This document shows, one piece after another, positions 17,610 through 26,009 of a stretch of DNA of 64,000 nt (positions are counted from its first letter, which is position 1; each line of letters starts with the position of its first letter). Source of the DNA: Flavobacterium panacis (GTDB taxonomy: Bacteria > Bacteroidota > Bacteroidia > Flavobacteriales > Flavobacteriaceae); contig NZ_JANKMS010000007.1 in NCBI RefSeq assembly GCF_024649945.1, forward strand, positions 248,001-312,000. Direction: 5' to 3'. The translations under genes were made by a program, and so were the position numbers. The notes beneath the pieces are model-generated. The model saw only the letters and a list, made by a program, of their open reading frames with translations, had not been told where the DNA came from and ran no database searches.

Positions 17610-19265
17610 ATGACACCATTTAAACGATTTTACAACTTATTGCAGCTAGATAAACGTGATGTATATCAAATTATCTTCTATGCTGCGTTCGCAGGTTTAG
17701 TAAACCTGTCTCTGCCTTTAGGAATTCAGGCAATTATTAATTTTATTCAAAGTGGACAACTAAGCGTTTCCTGGATTGTTCTTGTGATCCTGGTTACAGT
17801 TGGAGTTGGTTTTGGAGGTATTCTGACGATTCTGCAACTGCGAATTGTAGAAAACCTGCAACAGAGAATTTTTGTGCGTTCTTCTTTTGAATTTGCGTAC
17901 AGAATGCCTTTAATCAAATTTAAAGAAATGTACTCTGAGTACGCGCCAGAAAAAGCCAATCGATTCTTCGATACTTTAATGGTGCAAAAAGGAACAGCAA
18001 AACTGCTTCTGGATTTCTGTACAGCATTCCTTCAAGTTGGTCTGGGAATTATTTTATTAGTGCTTTACCATTCTTTCTTTATGGTAATCGGACTTCTTTT
18101 TATTGTGATTTTATATGTCATTTTTAAATTTTCGTACAAAGACGGTTTAGAAACAAGTTTGAACGAATCGAAGTTTAAATATAAAGTGGCGGCTTGGCTT
18201 CAGGAAATTGCACGTAATCGTGAAAGTTTCCGTAGAAAAAGTGCTTTCGAATATGCTTTGGAAAGAAATGACAAATATGTAAGTAACTATGTAAATTACC
18301 GTGAAAAACACTTTCAGGTAATGAAGAAACAATATATTCAGCTGACTATTTTTAAAGTAATTGTTACTGCTGCCTTATTATCGATCGGTGGTTTTCTGGT
18401 AATTCACCACCAAATGAACATAGGGCAGTTCGTAGCAGCTGAAATCGTAATTGTATTATTGATCAACTCAGTAGAAAAAATCATCTTCGGATTAGAATCT
18501 TTTTACGATGTATTGACTTCTGTTGAAAAAATTGGTCAGGTTACAGATATGGAAATTTCATGTATTCCAGAGACGTCAGACAAAACGGAGAAAGGAATCA
18601 ATATTGAAACAGAAAGTATCAATTACAATTATCCAGAACACAACAAAAAGTCGCTTAAGAATATTAATCTGAAAATTTCTCAAGGAGAAAAAATCATTCT
18701 TACAGGAACAAACGGGGCAGGAAAAAGTACTTTGTTGCGATTATTGTCTGGCGTTTTAGAACCAGAAAGCGGCGCTATGTATGTAACGGATAATTACATG
18801 AACCGCCTTACCGAAGATACTTATAGAGCACAAGCAGGAACTTATCTGCAAGGTGATACTTTGTTTGCAGGAACAATTAGAGAAAATATTGTTTTTGGAA
18901 ACGAAAAACTAAATAGCGACGATTTAAAATGGGCTTTAGATAATGTTGGCCTTACGCCATATATTAAAACTTTCGAGAATGGATTAGAGAATCAAATTCA
19001 TCCCGGAGGTCGTGAACTTTCTGCTTCTGATGTTCAAAAAATTCTTTTGGCAAGAAGTATTGTGGGTAAACCAAATATCTTATTCTTAGAAGATCCTGTT
19101 GATAAAATGGACGAATTGACTTCGAATAAAATTGTTGATTTTTTACTTTCCGAAGAAAATGACTGGACTGTAATTGTAACTTCTAAAAGCGATATCTGGA
19201 AGAGCAAATGCAGCCGTATGATAACCATCGATGACGGAAAAATTATTAACGACATAAAGCTTTAA
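17610..19265 (+). CDS. ABC exporter with degenerate ATPase domain (type I secretion-like)
   Basis: The 551-residue protein fuses a six-helix exporter domain (about 15-310) with a nucleotide-binding domain (about 330-551). It lacks the C39 peptidase domain of bacteriocin exporters. Walker A is good (TGTNGAGKST), but the signature is LSASDVQ instead of LSGGQ, the Walker B end reads LFLEDP instead of LLLDEP (Asp and Glu swapped), and the switch reads VTSKSD where a His is expected. ATP binding is plausible, but normal hydrolysis is doubtful. The HlyD gene follows 2 bp after the stop. Function as the inner-membrane part of a tripartite exporter is inferred from the operon. Confidence 0.85.
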   Translation: MTPFKRFYNLLQLDKRDVYQIIFYAAFAGLVNLSLPLGIQAIINFIQSGQLSVSWIVLVILVTVGVGFGGILTILQLRIVENLQQRIFVRSSFEFAYRMPLIKFKEMYSEYAPEKANRFFDTLMVQKGTAKLLLDFCTAFLQVGLGIILLVLYHSFFMVIGLLFIVILYVIFKFSYKDGLETSLNESKFKYKVAAWLQEIARNRESFRRKSAFEYALERNDKYVSNYVNYREKHFQVMKKQYIQLTIFKVIVTAALLSIGGFLVIHHQMNIGQFVAAEIVIVLLINSVEKIIFGLESFYDVLTSVEKIGQVTDMEISCIPETSDKTEKGINIETESINYNYPEHNKKSLKNINLKISQGEKIILTGTNGAGKSTLLRLLSGVLEPESGAMYVTDNYMNRLTEDTYRAQAGTYLQGDTLFAGTIRENIVFGNEKLNSDDLKWALDNVGLTPYIKTFENGLENQIHPGGRELSASDVQKILLARSIVGKPNILFLEDPVDKMDELTSNKIVDFLLSEENDWTVIVTSKSDIWKSKCSRMITIDDGKIINDIKL

Positions 19266-19267
19266 TC

Positions 19268-20620
19268 ATGCTCAATATATCTAAAGATAATAACGTACTT
19301 ATAACTCCGGGCAAATACAAGTCGATTACAAGTGTTGCTCGTAGACCTCATTATAGAATTTTAAATAAAGTCATAATCGGTTTCTTGATTTTTTGTGTGG
19401 GCTGTCTTTTTCTGCCTTGGACGCAAAATATCTCGGGAAATGGTTCTGTAACGACTTTAAAACCAGATCAAAGACCACAAACAGTACATAATGCTATTGC
19501 AGGTCGAATCGAAAAATGGTTTGTAAAAGAAGGTGATTATGTAAAAAAAGGAGATACAATTCTTTTTATTTCTGAGATTAAAGAAGATTACTTGGATCCA
19601 AATTTGGTTAACAATACCAAACAACAGGTAGATGCTAAAAAGATGGCAGTAGAATCATACAGTGATAAAGTAGGTTCTCTTGATGTTCAGGCGCAGTCTC
19701 TTAATACAGAAAGACAATTAAAATTACAACAAGCTCAAAACAAAATTCGTCAGGCACAGCTGAAAATCAAAAGCGACAGTATGGATTTGGTTGCCGTTAG
19801 AACGCAATTAAGAATCGCAAAAACGCAATTTGACCGTTCGACTGCATTGAATAAAGAGGGCTTGAAGCCAATGACAGATGTCGAGCAGAAAAGATTAAAA
19901 CTGCAAGAATCTGAAGCGTATATTATTACGCAGGAAAATAAACTGTTAAGCAGCAGAAACGAATTGATTAATGCGAAAGTAGAAATCAACAGAATTACGG
20001 CTGAGTATACAGAGAAAATTTCAAAATCTAGAAGTGATAAATTTACAGCTTTAAGCACGCAATACGATACAGAAGCGCAAGTAAATAAACTAGAAAACCA
20101 ATACACCAATTATAAATTAAGAAACGGTTTGTACTACATTACAGCACCTCAGAGCGGTTATATTAACCGTGCTTTATTGGCTGGTATTGGAGAAACGATT
20201 AAAGAAGGAACTTCTATTGTAAGTATTATGCCTTCTCAATATGATATTGGAGTTGAGACTTATGTAGATCCAATCGATTTGCCACTGGTACATCGTGGTG
20301 CAAAAGTTCGTGTCTGGTTTGATGGTTGGCCTAGAATTGTGTTCTCAGGATGGCCTGGATTGTCTTACGGAACTTATGGAGGTAAAGTCGTAGCGATAGA
20401 AAACTTTATTAGTCCGAATGGGAAATACAGAATTTTGGTTTCTCCAGACGGAGAAGATCGTAACTGGCCAAAAGAGTTAAGTATTGGAGCCGGAGCACAA
20501 AGTATTGCTTTATTAGAAACCGTTTCGGTTTGGTACGAGATTTGGCGAAACCTGAATGGATTCCCACCAAATTATTATAATTCAGGAGAAAAAGAAGCAA
20601 AAGGAAAGGAGAAAAAATAA
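19268..20620 (+). CDS. HlyD-like membrane fusion protein
   Basis: The 450-residue protein has one membrane helix (VIIGFLIFCVGCLFLPW, about 37-55), a split biotinyl-lipoyl domain (AGRIEKWFVKEGDYVKKGD and ITAPQSGYI), a long coiled-coil hairpin between them (about 120-285), and a beta-barrel C-terminal part. This is the periplasmic adaptor that joins an ABC exporter to a TolC-type channel. It is in a tight operon with both (2 bp and 1 bp gaps). The C-terminus is rich in Trp and Tyr, unlike classic HlyD. Confidence 0.9.
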   Translation: MLNISKDNNVLITPGKYKSITSVARRPHYRILNKVIIGFLIFCVGCLFLPWTQNISGNGSVTTLKPDQRPQTVHNAIAGRIEKWFVKEGDYVKKGDTILFISEIKEDYLDPNLVNNTKQQVDAKKMAVESYSDKVGSLDVQAQSLNTERQLKLQQAQNKIRQAQLKIKSDSMDLVAVRTQLRIAKTQFDRSTALNKEGLKPMTDVEQKRLKLQESEAYIITQENKLLSSRNELINAKVEINRITAEYTEKISKSRSDKFTALSTQYDTEAQVNKLENQYTNYKLRNGLYYITAPQSGYINRALLAGIGETIKEGTSIVSIMPSQYDIGVETYVDPIDLPLVHRGAKVRVWFDGWPRIVFSGWPGLSYGTYGGKVVAIENFISPNGKYRILVSPDGEDRNWPKELSIGAGAQSIALLETVSVWYEIWRNLNGFPPNYYNSGEKEAKGKEKK

Positions 20621-20621
20621 A

Positions 20622-22019
20622 ATGAGAAATCTTGTAAAATTGTTTTCTTTCTTATTTCTATTGAGTTTTTCTTCGCTTCAAAGTCAAAACTTTAATCAAG
20701 AAGAGCTTACTTTCAGCGAGTTTTTAGGATATGTAAAAAAATACCATCCACTCGTAAAACAAGCCAATCTTGAAGTGAGTAATGCTCAGGCTAAATTAAT
20801 GGCAGCCCGAGGCGGATTTGACCCGAAAATTGAAGTAGATTACAGTAAGAAAGAATTTAAAGGAACAGAATATTATTCGTTGTTAAACAGTAGTTTTAAA
20901 ATTCCAACTTGGTACGGAATTGAAGTAAAAGCTGGTTTTGACGATACAGACGGGGAATATTATAACCCACAAAATCGTACACCTCAAGCAGGTTTGGCTT
21001 CGCTTGGTTTAAGTGTGGCTTTGGGTCAGGGAATGTTTATCAATCAGCGTATGGCTGATGTGAGAGAAGGAAAATTGCAGCTAAAACTAAGTGATGCAGA
21101 ACGAAAACTAAGAGCGATTGCCGTTTTAGCGAAAGCAAGTGAAGCGTATTTTGAATGGAGAAAAAGCTATAACGAAGCAGAGCTTTATAAAAGCTATTTA
21201 GGTTTTGCAAGTACTCGTTTTACAGGAGTCAAAAAATTAATAGAATCTGGAGACTCGCCAGCAATTGATAGTGTTGAAGCTAAAATTACAGTGAGAAATC
21301 GAGAACTGAATGTTGAAAACGGAAATCTGAAACTGGCGAAAGCAAAACTAAATCTGGCCAATTATTTATGGATTGAAAATGTTCCGGTTGAATTAGGAGA
21401 TGTAGTAAAACCAGAACAAAATTTAGGTCAGACCATAGAAGAAACATTGCGAACAGATGCCATGATGGTTGATGTAGAATCGTTAGATTCACATCCTAAA
21501 ATTCAGTCTTTGGAAACTAAGATGGATATTTTGGAAGTAAACCGTCAATTAAAAGCCAATTCATTACTTCCAAAAGTAAATGTAGGTTATAATTATATTT
21601 CAGATCCAAATTACTGGAATACATTCAACGCAGACGATTATAAGTTTAATATTGATTTTAGCTTTCCAATTTTCTTAAGAAAAGAAAGAGGAAATTTAAA
21701 AATGGCTAAGATTAAAATTCAGGATTTACAGTTTGATATCGGACAACAACGATTAGAACTTAAAAATAAAATTAAAGCACAGCAGACCGAAATTGCTTCT
21801 TTGAGAAAACAAAAAATGGTAATCGATAATCTGGTAAAAGATTATATGACAATGCTGAACTCAGAAGAAAAACTATTTTCATTCGGAGAAAGTTCCATTT
21901 TCTTAATCAACTCAAGAGAAAACAATCTGGTGAGTGCTAAATTATCTCAGATTAGTCTAGAAAACCAGTTTTATCTTTCGAATGCCGAATTGTATAAAAT
22001 ATTGGCAAATCCAGATTGA
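20622..22019 (+). CDS. TolC-like outer-membrane efflux protein
   Basis: I place the start at ATG 20622 (MRNLVKLFSFLFLLSFSSLQSQ), 1 bp after the HlyD stop and with AAGGAAAGGAG upstream; the frame extends back to 20556 but inside the HlyD gene. The 465-residue mature-length protein has a signal peptide and the two long helical repeats of the outer-membrane efflux family (LEVSNAQAKLMAARGGFDPKI... and the second LKANSLLPKVNVGYNY half). It forms the outer-membrane duct of the exporter. Together with the preceding two genes it makes a complete tripartite system. Confidence 0.9.
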   Translation: MRNLVKLFSFLFLLSFSSLQSQNFNQEELTFSEFLGYVKKYHPLVKQANLEVSNAQAKLMAARGGFDPKIEVDYSKKEFKGTEYYSLLNSSFKIPTWYGIEVKAGFDDTDGEYYNPQNRTPQAGLASLGLSVALGQGMFINQRMADVREGKLQLKLSDAERKLRAIAVLAKASEAYFEWRKSYNEAELYKSYLGFASTRFTGVKKLIESGDSPAIDSVEAKITVRNRELNVENGNLKLAKAKLNLANYLWIENVPVELGDVVKPEQNLGQTIEETLRTDAMMVDVESLDSHPKIQSLETKMDILEVNRQLKANSLLPKVNVGYNYISDPNYWNTFNADDYKFNIDFSFPIFLRKERGNLKMAKIKIQDLQFDIGQQRLELKNKIKAQQTEIASLRKQKMVIDNLVKDYMTMLNSEEKLFSFGESSIFLINSRENNLVSAKLSQISLENQFYLSNAELYKILANPD

Positions 22020-22087
22020 TTTTAAAAAAATATGCATTCTGTACCTGTTTGCATAATATTTAATTTTCAGCGTTTATTTTTTTTTTA

Positions 22088-22120
22088 AAGCTTCAGATTT
22101 TTTTCTGAAGCTTTTTTATT
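22088..22120 (+). terminator. Intrinsic terminator of the secretion operon
   Basis: AAGCTTCAGA / TCTGAAGCTTTTTT with a T-rich loop follows the TolC-like gene. Confidence 0.85.
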
Positions 22121-22167
22121 TACTGAAAAATCGAACTTCTTTTTTAAATTTGAAAAAAAACTAGAAC

Positions 22168-23289
22168 ATGAAACAAGCGATTGTCAATGCTGTTGTACAT
22201 ACAGGTGAGGAAATAATTGAAAATGGAGTTGTAATTGTAGAAAACGGAACAATTATTTCGGTACAAAAAGAAGTCCCAAACGATATCGATAAAATTGATT
22301 TGGGAGGCAATCATATTTCGGCAGGATTTATCGATATTCAAATTAATGGTGGAGAAAAATTCTATTTCAGCCAGACGCCAAACGAAGAAACCATTCAGGA
22401 TATTTATGATGCAAGCATGAAATATGGCACAACTCATGTTTTACCTTGTTTGATCTCCTCTTCAAAAGAAACTATTTTAAAAGGAATTGAAGCTATTCGT
22501 GATTACATGAAAAAGCATCATAATGGTGTAATTGGAATGCATTTGGAAGGACCGTTTTTAAATCCGTTAAGACGAGGTGCACATAGCATTGATCAAGTTA
22601 GAAAACCAACCAACGAAGAACTTCAAGAAATTATCGAAAAAGGAAAAGATATTATCAAAGTCATCACGATTGCTCCCGAGTGTTTTACAGAAAAACAGTT
22701 GGATATGCTGATAGCAAGCGGAATAACCATTTCGATTGGACATTCGACTATTACACACAAAGAAGCACAGCCTTATTTTGCAAAAGGAATAAATCTGGTA
22801 ACGCATTTGTTTAATGCCATGACACAATTTGGGCATCGTGAGCCAGGTTTGGTTGGAGCTGTTTTTGAAAATGATGAAGTGTATGCGCCTGTAATTTTAG
22901 ATGGTGTTCATTGTGATTATGCCGCTGCAAAAGTCGCTTACAGATTAAAAAAAGAGAAATTCTTCCTAATCAGTGACGCCACATTTCTAGGACGAAAAGT
23001 AGCCAATTTTAAATGGGAGAATTTTGATGCACATTTAGTAGATGGCTTTTATAGAAATGAAGATGGTAATCTGGCAGGAGCAACAATATCGATGACAGAA
23101 GCAGTACAAAACGCTTACCATCATCTAAATGTTTCGATAGACGAAGCTGTAAAAATGGCGACAACAAGAGTTGCTTCAGCGATTGGTTTACAAGTAAAAG
23201 TAGGAAAAATCAAACAGGATTTTCCGGCAAGTTTTGTTCAGTTCGATTCTGATTTGCGCGAAATTAAAACTTTAGATTTGACTCGATAG
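22168..23289 (+). CDS. nagA: N-acetylglucosamine-6-phosphate deacetylase
   Basis: The 373-residue amidohydrolase shows the NagA pattern: DIQINGG near the N-terminus (in place of the HxH of other amidohydrolases), HLEGPFLNPLRRGAH with the metal-binding Glu, SIGHSTITH and THLFNAM with metal-binding His residues, DGVHCD and the catalytic Asp in ISDATFLGR. It removes acetate from GlcNAc-6-phosphate in the cytosol, feeding amino-sugar recycling or chitin and peptidoglycan use. It stands alone here, with no nagB or transporter beside it. Confidence 0.93.
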   Translation: MKQAIVNAVVHTGEEIIENGVVIVENGTIISVQKEVPNDIDKIDLGGNHISAGFIDIQINGGEKFYFSQTPNEETIQDIYDASMKYGTTHVLPCLISSSKETILKGIEAIRDYMKKHHNGVIGMHLEGPFLNPLRRGAHSIDQVRKPTNEELQEIIEKGKDIIKVITIAPECFTEKQLDMLIASGITISIGHSTITHKEAQPYFAKGINLVTHLFNAMTQFGHREPGLVGAVFENDEVYAPVILDGVHCDYAAAKVAYRLKKEKFFLISDATFLGRKVANFKWENFDAHLVDGFYRNEDGNLAGATISMTEAVQNAYHHLNVSIDEAVKMATTRVASAIGLQVKVGKIKQDFPASFVQFDSDLREIKTLDLTR

Positions 23290-23443
23290 TAACTTTAAAA
23301 TCTGATTTTTAAGTGTAGTAGGGGTTTACAAAAATTTACTATTTGTAAACTTTATGTTCGTATTTTTCTTGCAATATGCTTGTTTTTATCAAGCATATTT
23401 ATAGTTTTGCAGCATATTTAACCCCAAACCTACTTACTTAAAA

Positions 23444-24658
23444 ATGAGAAAAAACACTCACTTCTTTTTGCTTGCGCTATTGTCAAGTATCATTTTGGGT
23501 TGCAGTGACGAAGGAGATTCGTACAAACCCAATTATCTGCAAAGCATTGATGCCACGGCTTTGTCTGCAGAAAACCATCCGATGACGATGTTTGAAGATA
23601 ATGAAGATCCTGCCCGAATGTATGATAAAAACGATCGATGGTTTCGAGTAAACGAACCACTTCAGGTTATACAAAAAGGAAAAGATTCTGTTCAGGTTTC
23701 GCTTTATTTACCAGTTGGACTTTCAAATGTCAAAATTTATGCGAAACTGCCTAATTACGATAAACGCTTTGTGATTTATAGTTTTTCTAAAATACCTGCT
23801 TTTCATCGTTCGTTTCATAAATTACCTTTGGCAGATAAGAAAAACGATTATTTGTTAGAAACTGGAAACACAGTAACGATTGACAAAATTGAAGGATTTT
23901 CTTCTGGAACAATTGAGTTTTCTGTGGAATGTGATGATCCTTTGTTTCAAAAAATTAAAAAGATAAAATCTACGCATTTAGTTCAGTTCCATGATGGTTA
24001 TCACATTAATGAATTGGGTAAATATCTTCCGATGAATCCGGCTTTGGCAAAAGAAGCGATTACAATGATTATCAATTATTCTTATGCTTTGAGTCATCCT
24101 TTGTATTATAGCACTTTTACCAATTTTGACAAATACAAACAAGAGCAAGCGGCGACAGCTGGAACTGCCATAAACGGTGCCATAAACTGGCACGGAAATG
24201 CCGATGATGCCAACGGGGTTTACGATTATTATTCTAAAGAAGAAATCGAAAAAATATACTGGAATTATCTAGATAAAAGAACGGTTTGGATGGCTATGGT
24301 TGGAGGAGATTCTGCATGGGGCGGAGGAAATCTAGCATCACAATGGGAATCAGGTTATGTAACTGGACATTGGTTAGGAGAAATGTCGGTTTGGTCTCAC
24401 GAATATTCGCATCATATTGGTTTTAGTCACAGCAGCAATTTAGCAAACAGTGGCGAGGGTGGAGGCCAACAGGAAATGCTTACAGATTTTTATAAATACT
24501 TGATTTACTTAAATGATCTTCCGTTTACAGATCCAGAGATCTTAAAAACGTATGCGAAAACGGCTTACGTAAAAGGAACTTATAAAAAACCAGTATTTAC
24601 CATTAATCCAAAAAATCCATTTTTGCTGAAATATAAAGGCGAAGGAAAATGGAATTAA
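23444..24658 (+). CDS. Metzincin-like zinc metalloprotease lipoprotein
   Basis: The 404-residue lipoprotein (signal LLSSIILGCSDEGD) carries HEYSHHIGFSH near residue 325, an HExxHxxGxxH match that is the three-His zinc site of metzincin proteases, followed by a Gly/Gln-rich loop and MLTDFYKYL, where a Met-turn would be expected. The N-terminal 200 residues are beta-rich. The gene overlaps the frame of the next lipoprotein's upstream extension and is evidently co-transcribed with it. It is probably an anchored envelope protease; the substrate is unknown. Confidence 0.8.
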   Translation: MRKNTHFFLLALLSSIILGCSDEGDSYKPNYLQSIDATALSAENHPMTMFEDNEDPARMYDKNDRWFRVNEPLQVIQKGKDSVQVSLYLPVGLSNVKIYAKLPNYDKRFVIYSFSKIPAFHRSFHKLPLADKKNDYLLETGNTVTIDKIEGFSSGTIEFSVECDDPLFQKIKKIKSTHLVQFHDGYHINELGKYLPMNPALAKEAITMIINYSYALSHPLYYSTFTNFDKYKQEQAATAGTAINGAINWHGNADDANGVYDYYSKEEIEKIYWNYLDKRTVWMAMVGGDSAWGGGNLASQWESGYVTGHWLGEMSVWSHEYSHHIGFSHSSNLANSGEGGGQQEMLTDFYKYLIYLNDLPFTDPEILKTYAKTAYVKGTYKKPVFTINPKNPFLLKYKGEGKWN

Positions 24659-24672
24659 AACATAAAATAGAG

Positions 24673-25677
24673 ATGAAACATATTTTGCCCTTAATTTTTG
24701 TTCTTTGCTTTTTTACCAATTGCAGCAAAGACGATATAGTTTCTAAAGATTATACCTATTATTATCCAACAGATGTAGCAACACTTACAACAGCAGATAT
24801 TCCTGGAAGTAGCGAAGCATTTGATCCAAAAGGAATAGCCATTTCAAATGAGAAATTGTATGTTGTGAACGGAAATGTTTTAGAAGTTTTTAATGCTGTT
24901 ACTTTTCATCACATTAAAACCATTAAAGAATATGTAAAAGGAAGTACAACAATTCCGTTGACGAGTTTAACTTCGGTGTCTGTTGATAAAGGACGCATCT
25001 ATTTGGGAAGTACAGAATCGAGATTATTTGTTTTTGATGAAATGACAAATGCAGGAATCAGTACGGTTGGAAACGGCCAGTGGTGGAACACTTTTGTGCA
25101 CGTTTTTGGAGTTGTAGCAAAAGACGGATTGGTTTTCGTAAAAGAAAAAGAAAAGAGTATAAAAGTACTTGACGCTTCTCAAATTATAGAAACAAGCGAT
25201 TGGAATTTAAAACCTATCGCTAAATTGAACACTTTAAACGGATGGACAGAAGTGTATTCAATGGATATTGTTGATGGAAATCTAGTTGTGGCAGGAAGAG
25301 ACGCCAAGAGTTATTTGTATTATAACATTGCAAACATTAAAACCAATGCCGAAGCTTCATTAACAACTCCTATTGAGCCTCAAAAAGTACAGTTTTTAGA
25401 TGTAAAACCAATTGCAGTGAATTTTAGTTCTGAATGGGCTGTAACTTCAGAAAATATAGGAAGTAACTCTTATTTAAAATTATATCCGAAAGAAGATTTT
25501 ATTAAAATGCAGTATAAAGCGGTTGTAAATGCTTCGGATATTTTAGGTAAAAATACATTTGGAACTATTGTTAGTACAGCACAGTTGAATGATTTGATTT
25601 TTCTATCGGATAATACCAATAAAAAGATCAGAATTGTAAAACTGAATAAATCTACAATTGCTGAACAGAATAATTAA
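24673..25677 (+). CDS. Beta-propeller-like lipoprotein
   Basis: I choose ATG 24673 (MKHILPLIFVLCFFTNCSKDD) since it gives a clean lipoprotein signal; an upstream in-frame ATG at 24649 lies inside the metalloprotease gene. The 334-residue protein has repeated blades such as ISNEKLYVVNGNVLEVF, VDKGRIYLGSTESRLFVF and AKDGLVFVKEKEKSIKVL, which suggest a WD40/NHL-type propeller. It starts 14 bp after the stop of the metalloprotease, so the two form an operon and may act together on the cell surface. Confidence 0.75.
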   Translation: MKHILPLIFVLCFFTNCSKDDIVSKDYTYYYPTDVATLTTADIPGSSEAFDPKGIAISNEKLYVVNGNVLEVFNAVTFHHIKTIKEYVKGSTTIPLTSLTSVSVDKGRIYLGSTESRLFVFDEMTNAGISTVGNGQWWNTFVHVFGVVAKDGLVFVKEKEKSIKVLDASQIIETSDWNLKPIAKLNTLNGWTEVYSMDIVDGNLVVAGRDAKSYLYYNIANIKTNAEASLTTPIEPQKVQFLDVKPIAVNFSSEWAVTSENIGSNSYLKLYPKEDFIKMQYKAVVNASDILGKNTFGTIVSTAQLNDLIFLSDNTNKKIRIVKLNKSTIAEQNN

Positions 25678-25702
25678 GTTTGAAATACCAATACTTTAAA
25701 AT

Positions 25703-25741
25703 CCAAATTCCAGGCTCTAAAACTGGAATTTGGTTTTTTTT
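25703..25741 (+). terminator. Intrinsic terminator
   Basis: CCAAATTCCAG / CTGGAATTTGG followed by nine T ends the lipoprotein operon. Confidence 0.88.
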
Positions 25742-25823
25742 TATTTCTATTTTAAAAACCTATTAGATTGATAGGGTAATAAAAGTTTTGATAATTTTTA
25801 TTATAAAATTGAAAATAACTGCT

Positions 25824-25831
25824 TAAATTTG
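25824..25831 (+). promoter_or_regulatory. -7 box of metNIQ leader
   Basis: TAAATTTG matches TAnnTTTG and ends 8 nt before the leader-peptide ATG, so the leader transcript would have almost no 5' untranslated region. I did not find a -33 box at the standard spacing. Confidence 0.5.
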
Positions 25832-25839
25832 CACCAGCT

Positions 25840-25935
25840 ATGAAAAACGATAACCAGAAAATGAAGAATTATGATAACTGCAGCATGATGTGCTGTGATG
25901 TTGTTATGAAATGTATTGAGCTGGCTTATATATAA
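25840..25935 (+). CDS. Met/Cys-rich leader peptide of metNIQ
   Basis: A 31-codon ORF reads MKNDNQKMKNYD followed by NCSMMCCDVVMKCIELAYI. Five of 31 residues are Met and four are Cys, mostly clustered at residues 14-25, just before the terminator and in front of the methionine importer genes. The ORF ends 19 nt before a strong terminator hairpin. GGCTT, within the last codons (25923-25927), can pair with AAGCC in the left arm of that hairpin (25956-25960). This is the classic geometry of ribosome-mediated attenuation: stalling at Met or Cys codons would leave GGCTT free and block the terminator. Composition and position are seen; the mechanism is inferred. Confidence 0.75.
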   Translation: MKNDNQKMKNYDNCSMMCCDVVMKCIELAYI

Positions 25936-25954
25936 AATGATATAATTTATCTTG

Positions 25955-25988
25955 AAAGCCTTTCATGAATAGTTGAAAGGCTTTTTTG
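25955..25988 (+). terminator. Attenuator hairpin ahead of metN
   Basis: AAAGCCTTTCA / TGAAAGGCTTT with an 8-nt loop, followed by Ts, lies between the leader peptide and the metN start at 26010. It would stop transcription before metNIQ unless the antiterminator pairing described for the leader ORF forms. Confidence 0.8.
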
Positions 25989-26009
25989 TTTTTAAATCTT
26001 AATTAGAGA

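Noticed and set aside
25740..25990. A SAM riboswitch in front of metN
   Set aside because: None of the conserved S-box core words occur there; the region instead holds the Met/Cys ORF and a terminator.
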